64,000 nt of DNA from Lepidurus packardi (Eukaryota; Arthropoda; Branchiopoda; Notostraca; Triopsidae): NCBI GenBank assembly GCA_023053545.1, contig JAKZAN010000005.1, positions 11,284,001 through 11,348,000 of the forward strand, in the 5' to 3' direction. The stretch's first letter is position 1; each line of letters begins with the position of its first letter. Below are positions 22,018 through 33,860 of the stretch, piece by piece. The position numbers and the translations under genes are program-made. The notes under the pieces are model-generated. The model had not been told where the DNA came from. It was given only the letters and a program-made list of their open reading frames with translations, and made no database searches.

Positions 22018-23245
22018 TTATTCTATGCAGGTTATGATTTCTGTAATGTTGCTACCTTTATTGTTGCAATCTTCGTTATACTGGGTGGGAAAAATGACGC
22101 AAGTGCTGTTTCTTTCCGTAAAAGTAAAAGCCTTACAAATGGCCCGCGAACAAGCTTCAAAGCAGGCGGGGAAGTTGGTCGCGTTTTGGGCAACATACGT
22201 GCCATTTTGTATTGTGTACCCACCTTTGCATCGGCAATCGTAGTCCTTTCCGCCTTTTTGAAAGAAGCCACATAAGCGTAAATACTTAGTGGTGTTGTGT
22301 CAAGTAAACCTTACCGGTGCAGGGTTTCGGCTCGTAGCTTGAATCATTAACGAGATTTTTAGGGTAGCACGACAAGTTCGGGTAGCTGGTAACCTTGGTT
22401 CCATCACATGCAGTAGTGTTGAGAGTAGAAGTTGTACTACTGGTGGCATTTGATTTCGTAGTTGTCCAAGAGGTACTAGGACTCATAACAGTAGTCCGTG
22501 AAGTAATACTAGCCCCGGTACTTGCAGTCGTTGTATTCGAAATACTAACTGCAGTACTAGCCATAATACTGTCGTTAAAAGTTACTTGACTATTGGACGT
22601 AGTCGGAGAAGACATTTCTGTTGATCCTAAATTCGTTGTAGACTGAGAAGTATTTTTTGTTGTTTCTAAACTCGTGGTAGACGGAGAAGCTCCAGTACTC
22701 GATGAGTCGGTACTAGCGAGAATCGATGTCGTATTAGATACAGAAGGTATTTCTGCCATTGTCGAATTCGTCGTAAATTTAGAACTATTCATTGCAACCG
22801 TTGTTGACATCCTTGTTGAAGTCGGTGAAATCGCCTATAAAAACACGAAAGTTTTTTCATGTATTTCTTTTATAAAAGAACTAGGTAAATAAAGTTCTTG
22901 TGATATGGTTTTGACTTAAGCTACTTTTAATAGCCGGCAGTACAAGTTATTCGGCACTTGATCCACATCCGGTACCTCTGGAGGATACAAAGTGCATTTG
23001 CTGGTACTTTTATCAAACTTAACTCCTCCGCACTCGATCGCCTTCAATGGGCACAGAAGAGCGCAAGAAATCATAGAAAATGCATAGTAATCGGGATAGT
23101 TTCCCGATACTGAAAAATTCTCCGCCTTCTTTATCGAATCTGTGCACTGGAAAGTCTCTACCAGTTCCACGGAATTCACCCAACTTGTCCCAAATTGACT
23201 AACCAATACCACAAAGGCCAATACCAATACAGTATTTTCAAACAT
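22018..23245 (-). CDS. Secreted PAN protein with mucin-like linker (array member 2)
   Basis: Three exons joined in phase. Exon 1 (23245 to about 22927): signal peptide MFENTVLVLAFVVLVSQFG, then a PAN module (ETFQCTDSIKKAENF, FSMISCALLCPLKAIECGGV, KCTLYPPEV, YCRLLK). Exon 2 (about 22836-22314): more than 120 residues made almost entirely of Ser, Thr, Asn and Ala, an obvious O-glycosylation stalk, ending in YPNLSCYPKNL as in the sister genes. Exon 3 (about 22270-22018): last module (DCRCKGGYTIQNG, FPACFEACSRAICKAFTF, CVIFP), ending ITCIE with a TAA at 22018. The second PAN-like module (CTCN...CYCQ) of the other long members is replaced by the mucin stalk. Secreted or surface role is inferred. 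Confidence 0.75.
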
Positions 23246-23918
23246 GGTTGTGGAAACTTCTTTATCACTGAAGTTACACTACTACTATAACGGACTGACT
23301 GACAACTTAGGACGAATGTAACCCTTTTGACACCATGAGTGAAACTGTGTGAGCGTCACTGTTCTTTTGATCCCGAAGGTTCGGAAAATTACGTCTGTGT
23401 GCGGCTTGGCCCAAGCAATAACGAGCTGTAAATGGCTCCGAGTAGCTTTATTGTCTCGTAAACGCCCATCATCCGACGCTGACGTAGATAATCTACCTAA
23501 TGAGCGTTATTTTCCTGCTTCTTTTCGGAGTCAGGATCGTTGATAGAAAAACGTAATCTGTATTATTATTTTTTTATTTTGAATAAGATCCTAATCGGCG
23601 TTCATTACGTATAAATAAAACTTGTAGGAAGACAAATCGAATAATCTATAAAATAGAAGATTAAGTGAAATAAAAGATTTGAGAATATTCAATTATTCAT
23701 AGCTAAAATAACGATATAATGAAGCGACGATTTGTAATTATAAGTAAGTGTTGTCGTATTTATTTGGGCTTATTCAGGCTGAATTGCTTGTAGGTATGTC
23801 AAGAATAAAAATTACAAAATGCCCTCTGTGAAATACAACTTGGTAACAGGAAGAATAGGAAGAATATGGGTAAGGTGCAAGATTTTATCTTTCTTTTAGA
23901 ATTTTTACAAGAAAATTT
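23246..23918. other. Gene-free stretch
   Basis: Upstream of array member 2 and downstream of member 3. AT-rich from 23560; no exon or RNA gene seen. Confidence 0.5.
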
Positions 23919-25766
23919 CTACGTGAAACAAGTGAGAATTCCAGTGTTAGAACTGGCGCCGTTACTGCTAGTAGGCGCAATTACGCAAGTATTGTTGCGT
24001 TCCATGAAAGCGAACGCTTTGCAAGGCGGTGACGGAATTGAAGCGCAGGAGTTAAAGCAGTCGACGAAAGTCTGCGCAGTTTGGTTCACATAAGCTCCGT
24101 TTTGGATGTACAGTCCACCTTGGCATCTACAGTCTGCAGATCTTCCATTCACTATAAAATTCACGAAAATCAATCATTACGCTTAAACATTTCTTAGTTT
24201 TTGTCCGTTTTTATGTTCCTTCAAATAGATCAAAGATAAAATAACTTATTAACGTTTTAATTGATAGTTAACGTCATTATTAACATTGTTTAACGTAATT
24301 CTTAACGTCTTGCTTAGCAGTTTCCAAATCTACCGCTACATGGCCCTGCATGCTATGTACGGTGTGTGTCTATCTGAGCGCGCATAGCTTCTGCGCATAG
24401 AACGCTTTGCACGGTAAATGAATAACCACGCATCGAATTGGCATGGATGTAAAAATCTACAGTAAAATCATGACTAGTCCTGACAGTTTCTAACTTTGAA
24501 GGCTATTTTTCTATAGATGGACAAATTCTCATTTTGAAAATTAAATCTAGAATAAGATAAATTTAACTGTCTTACCCTCACCATTTGTACGAGCTACATC
24601 ACTGTCAAGAGAGTTTATAAAAATAACTGTATAAATTTACGTAAGAATTTTTTATAATGTAATAATTATTGTTCTTAATAAAAACAAACAATTTAATTCT
24701 TAATTTAAAGAAGAAAAAAAGATTTACCCATTGGGATCTTGGATGAGTAGCTTGAGCCCGAGAAGAGTTGTTGAGGATAGCAGGACAGGTTTTCGTATTT
24801 AGTACCGCCAATAGTGATACCGCCAGAAGAGACTGAAGTTATGGCCGTCGTCGGTTGCTGAGGCAATTTTTTAGTTAGTTCAAAGATTTGAGTGATACTT
24901 TCAAAATTCTTAATGTAGTCATAGGAATTTACCTGGCAGTAACAAGTGAAGGCAAAAGTTTTGTTGTTTAAAGTCAACTGGGAGGTTTGGGTAGCCAGGT
25001 AGCAAGAACGCAGATACAACGAAAAGGCGAGGCAACTTGGATTGTTAGCACATTTGCTGAAACAGTCATCCTCATTTGCACTGTAAAGACTTACAGACAC
25101 GTTCAAAGTTTGGTTGCATGTACAGTTCGTAATACTGGGGCAACTGATGCTACCTTCAAAATTCATTGAATTAACTTCGAAGAATTCTAAGATTACTATC
25201 CGTAAATTGTAACTCATATGGCAAAAAGTAAATCCAGTTAAATATAAAAAGTCGAATGATCAAACCAGAAATAATTCAATAATAAAATAATTAAAAGAAA
25301 TACAATATTTTTAGAAAAGAAAAAAGGCGAATTAGAAGAGATAAAAGAATTTACCTGCGCGTGTGAAATTACTCATGGACGGCACGCACGTTTGATTGGA
25401 AGTTGTTTCTGCATTGTTTATATTAACTATATTATTGACTTCATTAACAACTTCAACAATAACTCGAGGAATGTAATTAGTTCGCTGGCAAATTTGATCG
25501 GATTCCTGCAGAAATGCTGGTAAAATAGCCTCATAAAGGCTACATTGTTGAGTAGAACGTAAGTAGTCGAAAGTGGCGCAATCATATTCCAATTGAGAGC
25601 ACAAAGAAGCGCAGAAAAATGAAGAAGAAATTCCATAGTGAATTTTCCCCGGAATGGGTAGTATCGTGAGATTATTTTGGATTAAAGAATTACAGAAGAA
25701 CGTTTCGTTGGCTGCGACCGCCAGTGACAAGAAGTTGAGAATGATTAAGAATTTTAAGATTCGCAT
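23919..25766 (-). CDS. Secreted multi-module PAN/Apple-like protein (array member 3)
   Basis: Four exons matching member 1. Exon 1 (25766 to about 25353): signal peptide MRILKFLIILNFLSLAVAA, then module 1 (YGISSSFFCASLCSQLEYDC, QQCSLYEA, SDQICQRTNYIP) and a linker with NNIVNINN. Exon 2 (about 25155-24932): CPSITNCTCNQT, DDCFSKCANNPSCLAF, SCYLATQ, CYCQ. Exon 3 (about 24860-24725): short linker, KYENLSCYPQQLF. Exon 4 (about 24152-23919): DCRCQGGLYIQNG, FVDCFNSCASIPSPPCKAFAF, CVIAP, ending LTCFT. Predicted secreted and heavily N-glycosylated. The 24.2-24.7 kb intron is unusually long for this array. Confidence 0.75.
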
Positions 25767-26311
25767 TTCACGATTTTAATTACTATGTAATTTCGGAAAA
25801 TTAAAGAGTTATTTCTGAGGAGTCTATCGAGTTACGGGTTGAAGCAATGACTGAAAGCGTCGTTTGAGACAAAATTGTAAATCACGAGCATAATTGGCTT
25901 CGTAGTTTGGAAGGTTGCCATGGTTTTCGTGACTGTATTGGTTCCTTTTTGTGTGTACATTACAGTAGTGTTAGATGTCGAAATTAACGGGTTGTTACTA
26001 GGTGAACGTTAAAGGGAGGTGCCATTACCGGTGCTGTCAGTTTAGAATCACGCAGGTGAAAACACGAACCATAAGTGAGTAGTGAATGGAATGGGGGGTT
26101 AGGATTGTTCTGAACTAATAGTTCCGAATTGTTTCCATGCCAAGAGTAATGGCGTTCTTTCGAGCAGCTAATACCACGATGGAACATAGCTTTTATTGTG
26201 GAGCTTTGAGGAGACAAATGAGTGCAAACTTAGTTCATAGCCAATATTCATCGATTTTCTGGAATGAGATCGTACATCATTTGAAGGGGGATATAGGCTT
26301 CAGAGTCCAGT
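25767..26311. other. Gene-free stretch
   Basis: Between array members 3 and 4; no exon with recognisable features. Confidence 0.5.
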
Positions 26312-27779
26312 TTAGGTGTAACAAGTGATAATGTTGGTGGGACCACTACTCTCTTGGCTATTGCTATCAGGTGCAATGATACAGGAGTTGTTGGCTTCAT
26401 TGAAGGAGAAAGCTTTGCAAGGAGATGATGTGCTACTGCAGGTATTAAAGCAGCTGGCAAAGGTTTGAGCGGATTGGTTTAAGTACGCGTCATTTGCAAT
26501 AGCGAGTCCAGCTTCGCATTTGCAGTCTGCCACTTTTCCAGATGCTGAAAGAACAGGGGAAGTTTATAAGTTTTTAGATTTTCAAAGGAAAGAAGATGGT
26601 ATACTTCCGCTTATTGGAATTTTAGGTTCGTAGCTTGATTGAAAGAGCTTTTGAGGGTAGCAGGACAGATTCGAATAAGGGATACCATTGATAGTCTTGA
26701 TTAAAAGATTGGGAGCAGTAGCCACGGGTGATCTCTAAATCATTCAAAGGATTTTAAATGTTTTTGGTTAAGTTGAGCTCAGTCTATAAATTACTTGACA
26801 ATAGCAAGTGAAAGCAGCAGATGAGTTGATTAGTGTCGTGGGAGTACTTGGCGTTATACCGATGTAGCAAAATTGCTGAAAAACAGAAAAGGCAAAGCAG
26901 TTTGCGTTGTTGGCACAGTTACTAAAACAACTATCAGCGTTTGTAGATGGAATGTATCCCACACTGAGAGTCTTGTCGCAGGTGCAGTTTGAAAGACTAG
27001 GACAACTGCTGGAACCTTTGTCAATACAAAATATAACTAGTATAAGCAATTTCAAGACTTGCAACTCTTTAAATACATTATTTGTGGAAGTTTTCCAGTC
27101 ATTTTACGAAGGTTTAATGAAATAACAATAGGATATTAAAAATCATGTATATCTACCAGATCTGAAGAGATTGGGTAAGATCGGCGTGTTAGCGCAATTC
27201 GAAGGCCCGTTTGGCTGCATAACGGTGGTACTTATGGATGTTTGCGTTACCGTTGACGTAGCTGCAGTCGTAGAAGTAGATAAAGAGTTTGAAGTCGCTT
27301 CAAAGATCTGCAAAAGGACTAACCGTTTGAAACTTCTCACGATTTCTTTATTGTATTACTCTGGATCGCCAGCAATAACGATGATTAGGATCGATTGGTG
27401 TATCCGTCACAGGATTCGTAGGTATAGCTAACGCGTACAGCTTGCATATTTGAAGATTTTCATCAAAACTGATCTCCGCACAATCATCATTTCCACTTCT
27501 TTGACACTTAATCGCACACGCAAACCTTGAAAACGCATATTGCGTTTCCACAATCTGCAGAATCATATTAATAGCCGGGTATTGCTGCTTCACTAACTGT
27601 GCCGTATTGGAGTTCGATTCAATTTCCGTACAGCGAAACGATTCTTCCAAATCTTCTCGATTAGCAGCTCCCACTCGCAGAATACAGCAATTTATTGCTA
27701 GTAATCCTAAGTATTGCCAAAATTGCCTAGAAAACATGACTAATTCGACGCTAAATTCCGGTGTGTACAGAGAAGACAC
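26312..27779 (-). CDS. Secreted multi-module PAN protein (array member 4)
   Basis: Five exons. Exon 1 (27779 or, better, Met at 27737, to about 27363): signal peptide MFSRQFWQYLGLLAINCC, then a PAN module close to that of member 2 (ESFRCTEIESNS, AFSRFACAIKCQRSGNDDC, ICKLYALAIP, RYCWRSR). Exon 2 (about 27309-27157): a short Ser/Thr-rich linker ending ILPNLFRSG. Exon 3 (about 27020-26802): CPSLSNCTCDKT, DSCFSNCANNANCFAFS, FCYIG, FTCYCQ. Exon 4 (about 26735-26610): SYSNLSCYPQKLF. Exon 5 (about 26545-26312): DCKCEAGLAIAND, FASCFNTCSSTSSPCKAFSF, CIIAP, ending ITCYT. It combines the first module of member 2 with the later modules of members 1 and 3, a sign of exon exchange within the array. Confidence 0.75.
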
Positions 27780-29271
27780 TGAGAAATGACGTTCTGGTGC
27801 TCACAATGTAGTAGAAAACACTGATCGAGCCTTTTTTCCAGGGTTTTGGGTTTGCCCATGCAAGAAGTACTCGCCGTTTATAGAAAGCAAGGTCCATCAC
27901 ATTTTCGCTCTCTGGGGCGTCCGAGGTTATAGGAAACCTGTGTCTTTCTCAATAATCTATAAACCATTTCGTCCATAAACCCGCTAATCGACTAACTCTG
28001 AGGTAGCTAATATAGAATACAATATCTGACTTTCACAGGCCTCTTCCTCCCGTCGTACGCTTAAGCGACTTGCTTCGGATTTATGTTGTCTAGGAATGGT
28101 CAACAAAAACACAATAAAAAATAGTCCATTCCGATACAAAATGGAGGGTGAATTGATTTCGGTCCTTCTGCTGCGTTTAGTATCGAATTTCTGCAGTCGT
28201 TCGTGAAGCCATAAAGTATAGCCCGCTATTATCTGTTGCTACTAAAAATGCAATAAAAAAGGTTGTCAGGAATCATCAAATGGATTGACAAGATTAATCA
28301 AAATCACTTGCTGAATCTTGGATAAGCAGCACTGCTCGGATAGCTCATTGTATTTGTTTACGTTTCCAAACAAAATCCCTATCTGGAGATTTCTGTTAGC
28401 TATAAGAAACGAAGTCAGATGGTGCAGCGTAGAGCATCTATTGAGACTTGAATAGTAGCTCTGCGACAGTGTAGCCCAGTACGTAAGAGAATTCCAGCTA
28501 ACCCAAGCCAAGATCTTAAAGCCATGATTAGAAGTTACTAACGGAGCAGTTGATGTGGAACGGTATCTTACTGATTCTATACATGCGTTTGTGAAGTTTG
28601 GATTGGATTAAATCAAGTAGTTTTTAATTGAGAACTAGTTGTAGAATATTAAAGTCGATTAAGGACTGTTACTTCAACATATTCAAGCATTAGGGTTTCC
28701 TACTATGGTTTCCTATCATGTATGCAGCTTGCAAAGGATCAGGTAGCGTGAGGAAGGGACCCCGTGTAAAGTACCATTAGTACTCGGAAAGTACCTAATG
28801 TGAATTAAAGCTTAACATAAAAGTCGGAGGAAGTAAGCTATCGTGAACTGTTTTTACTCGACATATAATAGCCACAAAGCGTACATCGATCCAGAGAGTC
28901 TTTTATGGTTATGTTGGGTACTGACATTAGACCCCTTTCTGGTAAATTCCGTTAAAGTGGGGGCTTTATCCCGGTAAAGGTTATTTCTCCTCAATTACGA
29001 TTAACCGATACCACGTAAAGGTTTTAAAATGTTTAATGCTAATAAGTTTACCGTCTGCTTTTGCCCAAAGAAAATGAAAGAAAATAAAACCGAATATTAC
29101 TGTGTCCCACACAACGCAAGTAGTTCCATCTTGTGAAAATGTTTGTCTTGTTCCTTACTATAGGTTTAAGGGATTAACCAAGAAATGCCTTGGTAGCGCA
29201 GTAGGCTTTAACCAAGAACGGCATCCTACAGAAACTGTAAAAGTAAATTGTATTGCATGTAATCCATTTAG
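27780..29271. other. 1.5-kb gene-free stretch
   Basis: No gene recognised. An 81-codon minus-strand ORF at 28266-28511 (SLNRCSTLHHLTSFLIANRN) could be a decayed exon, but nothing confirms it. Confidence 0.5.
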
Positions 29272-29820
29272 CTAATTAATTACTTGACAATAACAGGCGA
29301 AGCTGTCTAATGACGCTATCAATTTCAACTGCAACTGAGAAGCAGCTATAATACAATAGCCAGCAGAGTATGAAAAACCTAGGCAGTTGGCAGTAGTAGC
29401 ACACAAATTATAACAGCTATCACCACTACTGCAGCTTAGGAAACCAGCGTTTAGGCTCGAGTTGCAGGTACAATTATTAATTCCAGGGCAAATATTTCCT
29501 ATTTGAAAGGAAGTATACATTGTAGTTTAGTAAAATGAGTGGGAACGGTAAGATAATAGAATTTGTTAACCCGCGTTTGTAAATTTGGTGAGACTGGTAG
29601 TACAACTAGCCATCCAAGCAGGTACGGTGAGCGCAACTGTTGGTGGAACATAGTCAGCGCGTTGACAGAAGTGTTCTCCTTGTAGCAATGAGGGAAACCA
29701 ACTACTGGTGTAGAGTACGCATTGTTTACTTGGTCTATTGTACCGGTACGTGATACAGTTGGGTCGGGTTTGGTAGCACAAGTTAGCGCAGAAGAACGCC
29801 GAACTAATCCCGTAGTGCTA
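29272..29820 (-). pseudogene. 5'-truncated PAN gene (array member 5)
   Basis: Module 1 is preserved from YGISSAFFCANLC onward (CVLYTSSWFPSLL, HFCQRADYVP). Exon 2 is also intact (CPGINNCTCNSS, SCYNLCATTANCLGFSY, FACYCQ). The homology to members 6 and 7 stops abruptly at about 29820, so the signal peptide and first conserved Cys are missing. At the 3' end the frame reads through the old splice donor and stops after CYCQVIN. Without a start or leader it is most likely not functional. Confidence 0.7.
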
Positions 29821-30232
29821 TATTGCTCGAAATCTTGAAGGTATTAGAGTACTCTGAAAAGATTTGTATTTAGCTTTTAACCTTCCCCTTTAATATCGAA
29901 TAACACTAATTCAACGTAGATTCAAACATAATTGTTTTTATTGATTTAGGGGTTTATACAGGCTTGTAAAACTAATACTAAAAGCTTCTTGGGAAAATCG
30001 AAGATTCTTTGAAAAGTCCATTTTTTTGCAGATTTCAAGTCCAGCCATGTCGAGTTGTTTTCAAAACCAATACTAGTGGCGTAACAACTCAGCTATTATT
30101 GAAGGGAACCCGTACTTATGTAAATTACGCTGAAGTATGTACTTCTTAACTGGAATCAGGGTTCATTGCTTCTAAAATTACCAGAAAGTAATGTTTTGCT
30201 TTATGTCTTTTTTTAAAAATAAATTATTTTAC
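29821..30232. repeat. Spacer duplicated with 32.1-32.48 kb
   Basis: Shares extended blocks with the spacer downstream of member 7 (for example gggaaaatcgaagat, and the ccaataa/cgaataacac and taacaactca regions). This marks the boundary of a segmental tandem duplication. Not coding. Confidence 0.65.
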
Positions 30233-30911
30233 TTAGCAGTAACATACGAAGCTGCCTGTTGATGCGTAAAGTGTCAACCCGTATTGAGAAATGGCTATTC
30301 GGCAATAGTTAACAGTATAAGAGAAGGCCAAGCAGTTAATGGTTGCAGAGCATGAGTTGTAACAAGCATCAGCACTCGGACAGGGTACATCAGCCACGTT
30401 TAGTCCTTTTCCGTTGCATGTGCAGTTGGCCAAGCTTGGGCAGATGATTCCTATGGGTAAAGGTCCGACGTTTCTTGTTAAACAAGGTTTACTAACGCCA
30501 TTGCAGGATCAGGCACTTACCAGGTTTGGTGAAACTGGTGAGACCTGTTGTACAACCAGATACCCATGCGGGTGGTGTCGGAGCAACTGTTGGTGAAACA
30601 TAGTCAGCACGTTGACAAAAGTGTTCACCTTGGAGCAATGAGGGAAACCAACTACCGGCATAGAGTATGCATTTTGTATTGGATTTATCATACCGGTACG
30701 TGATACAATTGGGTCGGGTTTGGTAGCACAAGTTAGCGCAGAAGAACGTCGAACTAATCCCGTAGTAAGTCGACGCAACCTGAGGAGGAATGATATTGGG
30801 TAGGGGCAGAGGGTTGCAGAGGAATCGGTTGGACACTGGGAAGCTTTGGAGCGCTGTTAATTGTATACCTAAACTTAGTGTAACAAGACAAGTCCACTGG
30901 AAATGTCCCAT
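30233..30911 (-). CDS. Short two-module secreted PAN protein (array member 6)
   Basis: Two exons. Exon 1 (30911 to about 30522): signal peptide MGHFQWTCLVTLSLGIQLTA, then module 1 (FLCNPLPLPN, YYGISSTFFCANLCYQTRPN, KCILYAGSWFPSLL, HFCQRADYV) and linker. Exon 2 (about 30450-30233): CPSLANCTCNGK, DACYNSCSATINCLAFSY, YCRIA, SFVCYC, then TAA. The stop sits exactly where longer members have the CAG|GT splice donor after CYC, so this lineage ends two modules early. Member 7 shares the same stop, which suggests a stable short form rather than random decay. Confidence 0.75.
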
Positions 30912-31341
30912 GTTGCAGTTTCGGGTTATATTAGGCAGTGAGAGAAAAAATGTGGGATCGTGAAGTCAGTTTGGTATGCCAGCAACGACTGAAGTTGTTA
31001 AAGTGTTAGGAAAGCGTGCAACATAGTTAAAGTGTTTTGGAGGTGTTCTTGGCCTCGGTCGGTGACGTCCAAAGCGTTGCAGTTGCCATGGTTTTTGGTT
31101 TTTATTTTTTTCTTTGGCTGGTTTATGGGTTGCTTTTAGGAAGTTTCAAATAAGAGAAAACCGATGGAACTATTTTGCTTTAATACTGTGCTGCGTTCTA
31201 GTAGTGAAAGGAACGTTAAAAGGGGTACTTAAACGCCCTGAACTTTTATTGCGAGTTATCGTGCCTCCGATAGCTTATAAATCTTGTTATAAGTGGTTCC
31301 CTAAGTTGCCATTGACGTTTTCAAATAATAAAGTATTAAAC
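30912..31341. other. Duplicated upstream region of member 6
   Basis: Aligns with 33870-34290 (gtttatgggttgcttttagg, ggggtacttaaa, ggttccctaagtt). It is therefore part of the same duplicated PAN-NACHT segment. No exon seen. Confidence 0.6.
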
Positions 31342-31475
31342 TCACACCTGGAACCAAAGCTCGTACACATCGTCTGTTACGTATCTTTGGCAGTATGCTA
31401 GTCCTCGTTCTCCGAACACTTGGATAGCATCACATGCATTCTAATTAAACAAGTCATGCAGCGTTAACGAATCGG
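31342..31475 (-). pseudogene. Remnant of a NACHT-LRR gene 3' end
   Basis: The minus strand reads NACDAIQVFGERGLAYC, then RYVTDDVYELWFQV and a stop. This is very close to the last 45 residues of the 34295-38391 gene (QACDAIQVFRERGLEYC, RYVTDEVYELWFP). An in-frame TAG replaces the codons just upstream, and homology fades beyond about 31480. It lies upstream of PAN member 6 just as the intact NACHT gene lies upstream of PAN member 8. Confidence 0.85.
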
Positions 31476-32486
31476 TACCTAATTTGATGAACTTCCAAAG
31501 AAACCCATGCTTATACCAACAATGTTTAAGGGTTTTGTAGGATTGCTTACGTTGAGTACTTCATAGCCTCAGTAAATACGTTTGTTTTGTCTGTCACATC
31601 TTTGGCTGATCCAAGTCATTCTCTATATGTCGCATCAAATTCGGGGTTGATGATCAGAGCTTCTTCTCGAATGGCTGATGCACATGCACTATTCCCCAAA
31701 GTCGGGTAATTACTTGGATTTAGTAGGTAGTCTAAGACTCAAGTTCCGACCGTTTCTAACTCTTGTCATCTATGTAATTTGGAAATAATTTACTAGGACA
31801 CAGCGCCGAAGCAAACAGTACATTCTTAACGTACTCAGAAAGAAGGTCCAAATTAGAACTTTAGAACCAGGGCAAAGATGAATTATCCTTGAAAAGTTGT
31901 TGACCGGTACTGATCTCTTTGTCAACATTTTTGCCATAGGTGGAAAATGTGCCTATTGGTTCTGGCGAGGCTATCAGAGTTGATAGCTGTTTAGAAAGTA
32001 AAACGACTCTTTATAGAACTTCATTTAAGCGTCGGTAATATGTTTATTTCAAACCACATCTATTCTATAAGCTATATTGCTCAAAACCTCAAAGCTAGTA
32101 TAAGTAAATGAATGCATTTTTCATCTAGCTTTAACCTTCACCTCTAATATCCAATAACACACGCTCAACGTGAAATAAGACACACTAATTTTGTATTGAT
32201 TTCGGGTTCTCAGAAGGCTAAGGCTAAAAGCTCATTGGGAAAATCGAAGATCCCTTGAAAAATCAATTATTAAGATTTTGCAGATTTAAAGTCCATACAT
32301 ATTGAGTTGCCATTAAAATCAGTACCCAGTGGCGTAACAACTCAACTAATAATTAAGGGAATCCGTACGCATTTAAATTACGTTGAACGTATATACTACT
32401 TAAGCGGAATCAGGATTATGGTTCTACAATTAAAGAAAATGTAATATTCTGCTTGATGTCTTTTTTTAAAAAATACATGATCGTAC
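31476..32486. other. Gene-free stretch
   Basis: 31476-31960 may be further decayed NACHT-LRR sequence, but I cannot align it reliably. From 32100 it is the spacer also found at 29821-30232. Confidence 0.5.
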
Positions 32487-33165
32487 TTAGCAGTAACATA
32501 CGAAGCTGCCTCCTGATGTATAAAGCGTCAACCCGGATTGAGAAGTGGCTACGCGGCAGTAACCAGTATTATAAGAGAAGGCCAAGCAGTTAGTGGTTGT
32601 AGAGCATGAGTTGTAACAAGCATCAGCACTCGAACAGGCTATATCAACGACGTTTAGTGCTTTTCCGTTGCATGTGCAGTTGGCCAAGCTTGGGCAGATG
32701 ATTCCTATGGGTAAAGGTCCGACGTTTCTCGTTAAACAAGGTTTACTAACGCCATTGCAGGATCACGCACTTACCAGGTTTGGTGAAACCGGTGAGACCT
32801 GTTGTACAACCAGATACCCATGCAGGTGTTGTCGGAGCAACTGTTGGTGAAACATAGTCTGCACGTTGACAGAAGTGTTCTCCTTTCAGCAATGAGGTAA
32901 ACCAACTACCGGTGTAGAGTACGCATTGTTTACTTGATATATTGTACCGGTACGTGATACAATTGGGTTGGGTCTGGTAGCACAAGTTAGCGCAGAAGAA
33001 CGTCGAACTAATCCCGTAGTAAGTCGACGCAACCTGAGGAGGAATGATATTGGGTGGGAGGAGAGAGTTGCAGAGGAATCGGTTGGACACTGGGAAGCTT
33101 TCGAGTGCTGTTAATTGTATACATAAACTTAGTGTAACAAGACAACACCATTGGAAATGTCCCAT
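32487..33165 (-). CDS. Short two-module secreted PAN protein (array member 7)
   Basis: A close paralogue of member 6. Exon 1 (33165 to about 32776): signal peptide MGHFQWCCLVTLSLCIQLTA, module 1 (FLCNSLLPPN, GISSTFFCANLCYQTQPN, QCVLYTGSWFTSLL, HFCQRADYV). Exon 2 (about 32704-32487): CPSLANCTCNGK, DACYNSCSTTTNCLAFSY, YCRVA, SFVCYC and the same TAA. The reading frame stays open for 53 codons upstream of the chosen Met, but that extension has no signal peptide features. Differences from member 6 cluster in the linker and in the loops between cysteines. Confidence 0.75.
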
Positions 33166-33587
33166 GTTGCAGTTGTGGGTTATATTAGGCAGTGGCAGGA
33201 AAATTTGGGATCGTAAGGTTAGGTTGGTATGCCAGCACTGACTGAAGTTATGTAAGCTGCTAAGAAAGCGTGCAACGTAGTTAAAGCTTTTGTGGTGTTC
33301 TGGGGTTTGGTCTGTGACGGCCAAAGTTTTGTAGTTGCCATGGCTTTCGTATTAATGCTTTTCTTAGACTGGTTTATTGCTCTAATAATTTCATTAGCCA
33401 AGTTTAAGCAGAACTTTATTGTCGGAGGAACGAGGAAAGAATGACGTTACAAACAAGGTGTACGAGGACAAGAAATGGTGGTAAAACAAAAAACTGAACT
33501 AAGGTTCTTTCCGAATTTCGGGCTCAATACATTACCACCCCTCGAAATTTGGGTCACATAATTTATTCAGCGAGTTTCGTTTGTGTA

Positions 33588-33860
33588 CTACCAACTACCA
33601 GCTACTTGTGTGAAACCGACTACCGGTGTAGAGTACGCAATTTTATTGGGTCTATCGTACCGGTACGTGACACAGTAGAGTCGAGTTTGATAGCACAAGT
33701 TAGCGCAGAAGAATGTCGAACTAATCCTGTCGTGAGTCGACGCATTGTGAGGAGGATTGATATTGGGTAGGAGGAGAAGGTTGCAGAAGATTGAGTTGGA
33801 CACTGGAAAGCTCTGAAGAGCTGCTATTTGTATACCTACAGTGTAATAGGACGAGACCAT
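33588..33860 (-). pseudogene. Decayed PAN gene (array member 8)
   Basis: Starts MVSSYYTVGIQIAALQSF and carries half of module 1 (ISSTFFCANLCYQTRLYC, YRYDRPNK). A one-base deletion relative to members 5-7 then shifts the frame before CVLYT. The rest of module 1 and all of exon 2 are absent downstream. Clearly non-functional. It is the copy nearest to the intact NACHT-LRR gene. Confidence 0.8.

Noticed and set aside
28266-28511. 81-codon minus-strand ORF as a gene
   Set aside because: No family features, no partner exon and no signal peptide.
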